From an uncultured Clostridia bacterium (GTDB lineage Bacteria > Bacillota > Clostridia > Lachnospirales > Lachnospiraceae), in NCBI GenBank assembly GCA_946620335.1, contig CAMONF010000069.1, positions 1 through 6,590 on the forward strand: a DNA stretch of 6,590 nucleotides, in the 5' to 3' direction. A program made the translations under genes and the position numbers. A model generated the notes under the pieces. It did not search any database. It saw only the letters and a program-made list of their open reading frames with translations, and was not told where the DNA came from. Below are positions 1 through 3,917 of the stretch, one piece after another (positions within the stretch are counted from its first letter, which is position 1; each line of letters begins with the position of its first letter).

Positions 1-2
1 CC

Positions 3-692
3 CGCGGCGCCCGGCGCTTTAACGTGACCATCCCTTGTAAACAGGCCGCCCTGGCCGCCTGCGACCGTGTAGTTGCTGCCGCGGCTCTGATCGGCGCTGT
101 CAACACGGTGGAGAACGACGATGGAATCCTGACCGGCTACAATACAGACGGTCTGGGCTGGGTCCGGGCATGCCGGGAAGCGGGGCTCGACCTGGCCGGC
201 AGGAAGATGGTCCTGGCCGGTGCCGGCGGCGCAGCTTCCGCCATCGCCATCACAGCTGCCATGAGCGGCCTGAAGGAACTGGCTTTATTTGCCAGAAAGA
301 GCGGCTCCTTCGAGCGGGCGGAGGAACTGGCAGACAAGATCCGCAGGAATGTGCCCGGATGCACCGTGACTTTGGGAAATCTGGAGGACAAGTCAAGTCT
401 TTATAGTGCCATCGCGGACGCTGACGTCTTCACCAATGCCACCAGCGTCGGTATGAAGCCTCATGAAGATACTACCCTGATTGAGGATACGTCGGTACTC
501 AGACCTGAGCAGTTCGTCTCCGACGTAGTCTACAACCCGAAGACGACCCGTCTCCTCGCGGACGCACGCGTGGCGGGCTGCCGGACCCTGGACGGGCTTG
601 ACATGCTGCTCTGGCAGGGGGCAGAGGCCTTCCGGCTCTATACCGGCCTTGAAATGCCTGCGGCAGAGGTCCGGGAGAGATTCTTTAGCTGA
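3..692 (+). CDS. aroE: Shikimate dehydrogenase (NADP+), 3' part; 5' end outside window
   Basis: Shikimate dehydrogenase reduces 3-dehydroshikimate to shikimate with NADPH in the cytoplasmic pathway to aromatic amino acids. The frame is open from base 3, so the gene began upstream; about 229 residues are visible. By comparison with the roughly 272-residue E. coli enzyme, about 50 N-terminal residues are missing. The GTG at 24 is an internal valine codon of the FNVTIPCK motif, not a start. Visible signatures are the catalytic Lys of NVTIPCK (visible residue 13), the catalytic Asp of YNTDGLGW (residue 49), the Gly-rich NADP-binding loop LAGAGGAAS (about 71-79) and the C-terminal GLDMLLWQGAEAF substrate-side motif. 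K-to-D spacing is 36, against 37 in E. coli. The gene ends at TGA, 16 bases before the palindrome that received the IS. It is convergent with the HAAS gene. Confidence 0.95.
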   Translation, partial: RGARRFNVTIPCKQAALAACDRVVAAAALIGAVNTVENDDGILTGYNTDGLGWVRACREAGLDLAGRKMVLAGAGGAASAIAITAAMSGLKELALFARKSGSFERAEELADKIRRNVPGCTVTLGNLEDKSSLYSAIADADVFTNATSVGMKPHEDTTLIEDTSVLRPEQFVSDVVYNPKTTRLLADARVAGCRTLDGLDMLLWQGAEAFRLYTGLEMPAAEVRERFFS

Positions 693-708
693 TATAGATG
701 GAAAGTGA

Positions 709-767
709 GAATCAGGGACGGTTCCCTTTCCCGGTTTTCTTTGAAAACTGGGAAAGGGAACCGTCCC
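709..767. repeat. Palindromic REP-like repeat, left part of the IS-interrupted copy
   Basis: An 18-bp arm at 715-732 (GGGACGGTTCCCTTTCCC) has its exact reverse complement at 750-767. The bases between also pair (733-739 with 743-749, one G-T), leaving a TTT loop, so about 25 bp can form one stem. GAATCA at 709-714 has no partner on this side; its partner TGATTC lies across the IS at 2431-2436. Before insertion the outer arm was therefore a perfect 24 bp. Lying just after the aroE stop and facing a convergent gene, it could act as a two-way terminator or REP/BIME-like element. There is no T-run, so the terminator role is inferred. Confidence 0.85.
757..767. repeat. Left copy of 11-bp target site duplication
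   Basis: GGAACCGTCCC directly abuts the left IS end and is repeated exactly at 2420-2430 next to the right end. An 11-bp duplication fits the IS4 family, which makes fairly long ones (about 8-13 bp). The same word also occurs naturally in this repeat (2468-2478, and inverted at 715-725). Identity alone is thus weaker evidence than the restored palindrome. Confidence 0.75.
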
Positions 768-782
768 AATGTCATTCGGATA
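768..782. repeat. Left terminal inverted repeat of the IS
   Basis: AATGTCATTCGGATA matches the reverse complement of 2405-2419 (AATGTCATTAGGATA) at 14 of 15 positions. Similarity falls away inside this point. Confidence 0.85.
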
Positions 783-820
783 AGGCCCCCCCTCTTCCAA
801 AATTTCCTGATTCGATAATT

Positions 821-848
821 ACAGAGGCTTTAAGCCTCTGTTTTTTTT
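821..848 (+). terminator. Intrinsic terminator at the IS left end, upstream of the transposase
   Basis: ACAGAGGC (821-828) pairs perfectly with GCCTCTGT (834-841) around a five-base loop, and eight T run from 841 to 848. This is a textbook rho-independent terminator for + strand transcription entering from aroE. Placed 83 bases before the transposase ATG, it should shield the transposase from read-through; many IS elements limit impinging transcription in comparable ways. Confidence 0.85.
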
Positions 849-868
849 GCAAAAAATTAAAAAAAGAC

Positions 869-874
869 TTGACA
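869..874 (+). promoter_or_regulatory. Consensus -35 hexamer before the transposase, no convincing -10
   Basis: TTGACA is a perfect sigma-A -35 box 58 bases upstream of the transposase start. At normal spacing (16-18 bp) the sequence is GC-rich (around GGCCGC, 892-897) and does not resemble TATAAT. The nearest AT-rich candidates (CATAAA at 902-907) are about 27 bp away. Either the promoter is weak or it is not one. Confidence 0.3.
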
Positions 875-931
875 AAAGCGCTGAAAAATGCGGCCGCGCC
901 TCATAAAAGTATTTATTTTGGAGGTGCTAAG

Positions 932-2248
932 ATGCAGCGTTTTTCTGTCGATTCGCCCAAACAGATGCTTGAATCTACCATTTACTCTATTTTAGACCGG
1001 CGAGATGAGGTCCTTACTTCTCCCGATTCAGATTTTACGAGAACCAAAAAAATTTCTTTTCTACAGACAATTTTATTCCCTATGCTTGCTGGAAATAAAG
1101 ACAATGATGATGAATTATTGGAATTCTTCGGAGAAAAAGGCCTGCCCCGCCAGTCTTCTATGATCGAGAGACGGAACCAGGTGAAACCAGCGGCTTTTAT
1201 AACCCTGTTTCAAGACTTTAGTAAATGCATCCCTATCCTCAAGTTGTTCAATGGCCATCAAGTCGTTTCAGCTGATGGAACACGCCTGAATCTGCCATTT
1301 AATCCTTATGACCATGAGACCTACATTCAAGCTATTAAAGGTCGGAAAGGTATCAATCAGGCACATCTGAATTGCCTCCATGATCCCCTTAACGATATTT
1401 TTCTTGATGTAGAGCTGCAATCAGTCAATGCTATGGATGAAAAAGGTGCCTTTTGCAGACTTCTATCTCGTCAGAAGCTTGCAGGTGGTCCAACACATAA
1501 GCGGATCTATGTTGCTGATCGCGGTTATGCCTCATACAATATCTTCGCTCATGCAATTCACAATGGCCAGTTGTTCCTGATACGGGTCCCGGAATCATTT
1601 GCGAAAACCATGTGTACGGGCAAGAATCGGGAAGGGTGGTTGGAAGAAGCATACTGTGATGAGGTAATAACTGTAAATATTAGCCGGAGAAATACCAAGA
1701 AGAACAAGCAACAGCCCAATTTCCACTATATTCCTTCAAGCGGACATTATGACTTTATCCCGGAAGGAGCGGATGGTACTGACTCTCTGAGGCTTCGTGT
1801 TGTCAAATTTCCCATAGGAGAGGATACCTTTGAGTATATTGTCACCAATCTTCCGCAGTATTCATTCTCACTTTCATCTATCAAGGAACTATACCACCTC
1901 CGCTGGTCAACCGAAACTGCTTTCAGACACCTGAAATATGCCGCAAATATGGTCCATATGCATTCCAGGAAGAGAGAATTCCTTCTTCAGGAGATTTATG
2001 CAAAGCTGACCCTATATAATTTCTCATCTTTTGCTGCCGCTATCGTCGGGAGAACTCAGAATGAAACGGAAAAATACAAGTATGTCTTAAACTTTACGAA
2101 GACAATCTCCATCTGTATTCAGTATTTGAAGGGAGTGATTAATGATCCGGAGTCGATGATACGCAAGTATAAAATACCAGTCCGCCCGGGCCGAAGATTT
2201 CCAAGAAACCTTCGGCGCCAGGCGGCTGATACATTGAACTATAGATAA
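932..2248 (+). CDS. IS4-family DDE transposase, 438 aa
   Basis: This RNase H-fold DDE transposase cuts and rejoins the ends of its own element. Catalytic residues are visible: D115 in SADGTRL, D196 in VADRGY and E328 in the C-terminal signature YHLRWSTETAFRHLK. That gives Y321, R324, E328 and K335 with the Y-(2)-R-(3)-E-(6)-K spacing that defines IS4. A helical N-terminal part (about 1-100) precedes the catalytic domain, and about 130 residues between D196 and E328 hold the usual beta-strand insertion. The ATG at 932 is chosen because GGAGG (920-924) lies 7 bases upstream. The frame stays open back to 698, but that stretch runs through the palindrome, the IS end and the terminator and is not coding. 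The gene is full length with no frameshift. Codon use is AT-richer than in neighbouring genes. Confidence 0.93.
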   Translation: MQRFSVDSPKQMLESTIYSILDRRDEVLTSPDSDFTRTKKISFLQTILFPMLAGNKDNDDELLEFFGEKGLPRQSSMIERRNQVKPAAFITLFQDFSKCIPILKLFNGHQVVSADGTRLNLPFNPYDHETYIQAIKGRKGINQAHLNCLHDPLNDIFLDVELQSVNAMDEKGAFCRLLSRQKLAGGPTHKRIYVADRGYASYNIFAHAIHNGQLFLIRVPESFAKTMCTGKNREGWLEEAYCDEVITVNISRRNTKKNKQQPNFHYIPSSGHYDFIPEGADGTDSLRLRVVKFPIGEDTFEYIVTNLPQYSFSLSSIKELYHLRWSTETAFRHLKYAANMVHMHSRKREFLLQEIYAKLTLYNFSSFAAAIVGRTQNETEKYKYVLNFTKTISICIQYLKGVINDPESMIRKYKIPVRPGRRFPRNLRRQAADTLNYR

Positions 2249-2404
2249 ATACCAACAATTAAATACCTTTCAGTAGGCAGCCTCCCCTGGCTGTCTGTTT
2301 GCCTTTTCCAAAATCTTAGATTTTGGCCGTAAACCCGAGAACTGGCTGTAAATCTGTTGTGATTTATCTAATAATTGATTGTATACTATTTTTCGGCGAA
2401 TTAC
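2249..2404. other. Non-coding right end of the IS with small hairpins
   Basis: No credible gene lies between the transposase stop and the right inverted repeat. Two structures are visible. A 7-bp stem at 2276-2282/2289-2295 (one G-T) is followed by T-rich sequence up to 2307 and could be a weak transposase terminator. A perfect 9-bp dyad lies at 2308-2316/2318-2326 (CCAAAATCT and its complement). The minus-strand frame crossing this region spans the IS end and repeats and has no protein character. Confidence 0.55.
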
Positions 2405-2419
2405 TATCCTAATGACATT
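2405..2419. repeat. Right terminal inverted repeat of the IS
   Basis: TATCCTAATGACATT is the inverted partner of 768-782 with one mismatch, and abuts the right target copy at 2420. Confidence 0.85.
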
Positions 2420-2430
2420 GGAACCGTCCC
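2420..2430. repeat. Right copy of 11-bp target site duplication
   Basis: GGAACCGTCCC repeats 757-767 in the same orientation immediately outside the right IS end. The next bases, TGATTC (2431-2436), complete the left palindrome arm, as expected if the IS entered that hairpin. Confidence 0.75.
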
Positions 2431-2485
2431 TGATTCCCAGTTTTACATTTAGCCAGAAGCGGGAAAAGGAACCGTCCCTGATTCC
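2431..2485. repeat. Remainder of the palindrome plus a second half-copy of the repeat
   Basis: After the target copy come the last bases of the split hairpin. A second copy of GGAACCGTCCCTGATTCC then lies at 2468-2485, an exact 18-bp direct repeat of 2420-2437 shifted by 48 bp. The segment 2461-2485, preceded by C2460, matches the reverse complement of 709-733 with one mismatch, so it is a half unit of the same family. It ends 17 bases before the stop of the HAAS gene. No gene is seen here. Confidence 0.75.
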
Positions 2486-2502
2486 AGTTCCAGCTTTCCA
2501 AC

Positions 2503-2967
2503 TCACCCTTTCCTCTCCCGCTCCCTGACCGCCTCAGCGTCTTCCTCAGGCATAGGCACAATATTGGCCGCAGCCAGGATCCCCACGCTGATGGCGCCGC
2601 CTACGAAGACAGGCAGGCCATTGTCCAGAAGGCCCAGGGTCAGCCCGATCAGGCCGCCGATGACCAAGGCGACCGAGAGGATGAGTAGCCCGTTCACGAT
2701 AAACCGCAGCACGGTGTTCCTGTCCGGTTTTCCCACCCGCAGCCGCAGTCCGTTCTGCTCATAGTAATCCTGGGCGACCTCTTTCGGCGTGCCCAGCTCG
2801 CGGAGGACCTTCCGCACGTCCTGGTTGGTCGGCTCCTCACCGCCCGTGAACCGGCGCAGGCTCTCATAGATCCGTCTCTTCAGAAAACGCGCCGCCTGAC
2901 GCCGTCTGTGCACCGGCAGACGCTCGACCACGTCATCCACATATCTGTCGATTATTCTGCTGACCAT
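2503..2967 (-). CDS. Small membrane protein with HAAS/DUF1700-like N-terminal domain, 154 aa
   Basis: The N-terminal 75 or so residues are charged and helical (IIDRYVDDVVERLPVHRRRQAARFLKRR, then DVRKVLRELGTPKEVAQDYYEQNG). They resemble the HAAS/permease-prefix/DUF1700 domain, including the typical LG.P..VA..Y segment. Two hydrophobic segments follow (about 86-114 and 118-137), then a charged tail, so it is probably an inner-membrane protein with a cytoplasmic N-terminus. Such proteins are commonly encoded right after a PadR regulator, as here (62-base gap, same strand). They are thought to work with PadR in envelope or transport control, but no precise function can be assigned. The start is supported by GAGGGAG about 8 bases upstream. 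The gene is convergent with aroE across the IS. Confidence 0.8.
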   Translation of the reverse strand: MVSRIIDRYVDDVVERLPVHRRRQAARFLKRRIYESLRRFTGGEEPTNQDVRKVLRELGTPKEVAQDYYEQNGLRLRVGKPDRNTVLRFIVNGLLILSVALVIGGLIGLTLGLLDNGLPVFVGGAISVGILAAANIVPMPEEDAEAVRERERKG

Positions 2968-3029
2968 GGCTGTTTCTCCCTCTTTCCTTCTTATGCGCCT
3001 CTACGGCCGGTAGTTTCTCCGTTCTTCCT

Positions 3030-3356
3030 TCAAATGACTTCCTGCATGGCCTCCGACATGGCCTTCCACTGCTCCCTGAGCGCCTTCCGCACCTGCCGGC
3101 CCTCCTCCGTGATCACGTAATACTTTCTCGGCTTGGCCGTGCTGGTATCCCATCGGTTCTCCAGCAGCCCCTGGGATGCGAGCCTCCGTAGCAACGGGTA
3201 GAGCGTGTTGGCCTCCACGGCAATTCCCTTCTTGGCCAGACTCTCCACCAGATTGTATCCGTAGGAAGGCTCATCGAGACAACAGAGGACCAGGAGGACG
3301 ATCGTCCCCCTCCGCATCTCCATTGTCAGCGATGAAACCACGTTCTCCCTGCCCAT
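3030..3356 (-). CDS. PadR-family transcriptional regulator, 108 aa
   Basis: This is a small winged-helix DNA-binding protein of the short PadR type (usually about 105-115 residues), probably a dimeric repressor. Typical segments are MEMRRGTIVLLVLCCL (12-27), SYGYNL (31-36), the recognition-helix region NTLYPLLRRLASQGLL (50-65), the wing KPRKYYVIT (75-83) and a C-terminal dimerisation helix. The frame is open to an ATG at 3422. The ATG at 3356 is preferred because it gives the family length and has GGGGAG (3361-3366) just upstream, although the spacing of about 4 bases is short. An ATG at 3323 lacks a ribosome binding site. It lies upstream of the HAAS gene in an apparent two-gene operon, and probably represses its own promoter, whose leader is rich in dyads. 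Confidence 0.88.
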   Translation of the reverse strand: MGRENVVSSLTMEMRRGTIVLLVLCCLDEPSYGYNLVESLAKKGIAVEANTLYPLLRRLASQGLLENRWDTSTAKPRKYYVITEEGRQVRKALREQWKAMSEAMQEVI

Positions 3357-3378
3357 ACGACTCCCCTGTCCAGGATCA

Positions 3379-3400
3379 GTGCGCTCCCGCGCACCTTTTT
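3379..3400 (+). terminator. Short GC hairpin with T-run (+ strand), in the padR leader
   Basis: GTGCGC (3379-3384) pairs with GCGCAC (3389-3394) around TCCC. On the + strand it is followed by CTTTTT (3395-3400), resembling a small intrinsic terminator. No + strand gene ends nearby. On the minus strand the same hairpin lies in the padR 5' leader, 22 bases before the start codon, where it could affect translation. Both roles are guesses. Confidence 0.3.
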
Positions 3401-3506
3401 CGTCCCGGCAAATAAAAATCATTCCGCCGTTTTCCCGCCAAATGAAAGCAATTCGCTCTTTCCGGTCCCGAAATGGTTCTTACATTCTCTGTATGCTGTG
3501 TATAAC

Positions 3507-3550
3507 ACTATAAAGTGTTTTTCATTACATTATGTTTTTCACTTTATAGT
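3507..3550. repeat. 11-bp inverted repeat in the padR leader, candidate operator
   Basis: ACTATAAAGTG (3507-3517) and CACTTTATAGT (3540-3550) are exact reverse complements separated by 22 bp. TGTTTTTCA occurs twice (3516-3524 and 3533-3541), 17 bp apart. A small ACAT-T-ATGT dyad lies at 3527-3535, reminiscent of the ATGT/ACAT half-sites reported for some PadR proteins. It is a plausible autoregulatory operator, or an RNA hairpin in the leader. Confidence 0.45.
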
Positions 3551-3568
3551 AATACTCATATTATACTA
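3547..3568. promoter_or_regulatory. Imperfect TAGTA...TACTA dyad, candidate PadR operator
   Basis: TAGTAATA (3547-3554) is mirrored by TATTATACTA (3559-3568) with a one-base bulge. It lies downstream of the minus-strand promoter and overlaps the 3507-3550 repeat by four bases. Short AT-rich dyads of this type are common at PadR-controlled promoters. The assignment is based on position and symmetry only. Confidence 0.35.
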
Positions 3569-3608
3569 AATCTCTTATTATCATTATTAATACGTTAAAG
3601 TAATATCA

Positions 3609-3637
3609 ATTATAATGTGTTTTATACAGTACGTCAA
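3609..3637 (-). promoter_or_regulatory. Sigma-A-type promoter for the padR-HAAS operon
   Basis: Read on the minus strand, TTGACG (3637-3632) is followed after exactly 17 bp by TATAAT (3614-3609), a near-perfect housekeeping promoter. Transcription would begin near 3602 and run to padR, giving a leader of about 245 bases containing the dyads at 3507-3568. It lies downstream of the GH13 terminator, so padR-HAAS should be an independent unit. Confidence 0.7.
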
Positions 3638-3801
3638 CGTGGAAATTCCTTATTTTTCACCTCAAAACCGGCCTGTTCATCCATCTGTCTCAGGATGATT
3701 TCGAGGCAGGGCAGCGTTGCTGCCTCAATCAAATATCTCCCAGCACGCTGCTATGGCCGCAGCCAACGTTGATAAGCCGGATCCTCTTCCCGGATTGCCA
3801 T
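3634..3801 (-). pseudogene. Small unknown frame (55 codons) interrupted by one in-frame TAG
   Basis: From ATG at 3801 the frame reads MAIREEDPAYQRWLRP, meets TAG (3753-3751), then continues open for 38 codons to TGA at 3636-3634. The second part contains YLIEAATLPCLEIILRQM and DEQAGFEVKNKEF. Both halves have protein-like composition, and a single CAG-to-TAG change would explain the break. Downstream of the TAG, a TTG at 3732 with GGGAG just upstream could start a 32-aa product. I do not recognise the protein. The frame begins shortly after the GH13 terminator and its stop overlaps the -35 box of the padR promoter. It could equally be non-coding sequence with a chance open frame. Confidence 0.3.
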
Positions 3802-3832
3802 GGCTTCGCTGCCTGCGCCTTTGCGGCACAAC

Positions 3833-3885
3833 AAAAAACCCGGCGGGCGGAAGCGCCTGCCGATCAGGCACTTCCGCTCCGCCGG
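3833..3885 (-). terminator. Strong intrinsic terminator of the ftsH-GH13 unit
   Basis: On the minus strand the arm 3885-3865 pairs with 3859-3840 over about 20 bp of mostly G-C pairs, with one bulged base and one G-U. The loop is five bases (3864-3860). Six T follow (minus-strand reading of AAAAAA, 3833-3838). It starts 33 bases after the GH13 stop codon and should end that transcript before the padR promoter. Confidence 0.92.
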
Positions 3886-3917
3886 TCAGGCAAAGCGTGT
3901 CAGCTCATATATCCACT

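Larger units (their letters stand above)
768..2419 (+). mobile_element. Complete IS4-family insertion sequence, 1652 bp
   Basis: The element is bounded by 15-bp inverted repeats and flanked by an 11-bp direct repeat. It carries one intact DDE transposase (932-2248) reading left to right. Its interior is clearly AT-richer than aroE, the HAAS gene or the GH13 gene, consistent with arrival from another genome. Size, duplication length and the Y-(2)-R-(3)-E-(6)-K transposase signature all fit IS4. The subgroup is not assigned. It sits between two convergent genes and breaks no coding sequence. With intact ends and transposase it may be functional. Confidence 0.88.

Noticed and set aside
698..931. 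N-terminal extension of the transposase frame back to ATG 698
   Set aside because: It would translate the palindrome, cross the IS boundary and run through an intrinsic terminator. A strong GGAGG site places the start at 932.
709..2485. Reading the outer repeats as the true ends of a larger transposon (about 1.78 kb)
   Set aside because: The outer repeats are inverted at the two sides, but no target duplication lies outside 709 or 2485. The 768-2419 boundaries are supported by terminal repeats, an 11-bp duplication and the restored palindrome.
2270..2506. Minus-strand 78-codon frame next to the HAAS gene
   Set aside because: It spans the IS right end, target duplication and repeat units. 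The repeated GIRDGS peptide simply reflects the GGGACGGTTCC repeats.
3357..3422. Longer PadR start at ATG 3422
   Set aside because: The extra 22 residues are not family-like, cover a GC hairpin and make the protein longer than usual. The ATG at 3356 has a ribosome binding site.
3481..3630. CRISPR-like or tandem repeat array in the AT-rich strip
   Set aside because: Only isolated dyads and one 9-bp direct repeat are present, with no regular repeat-spacer pattern.
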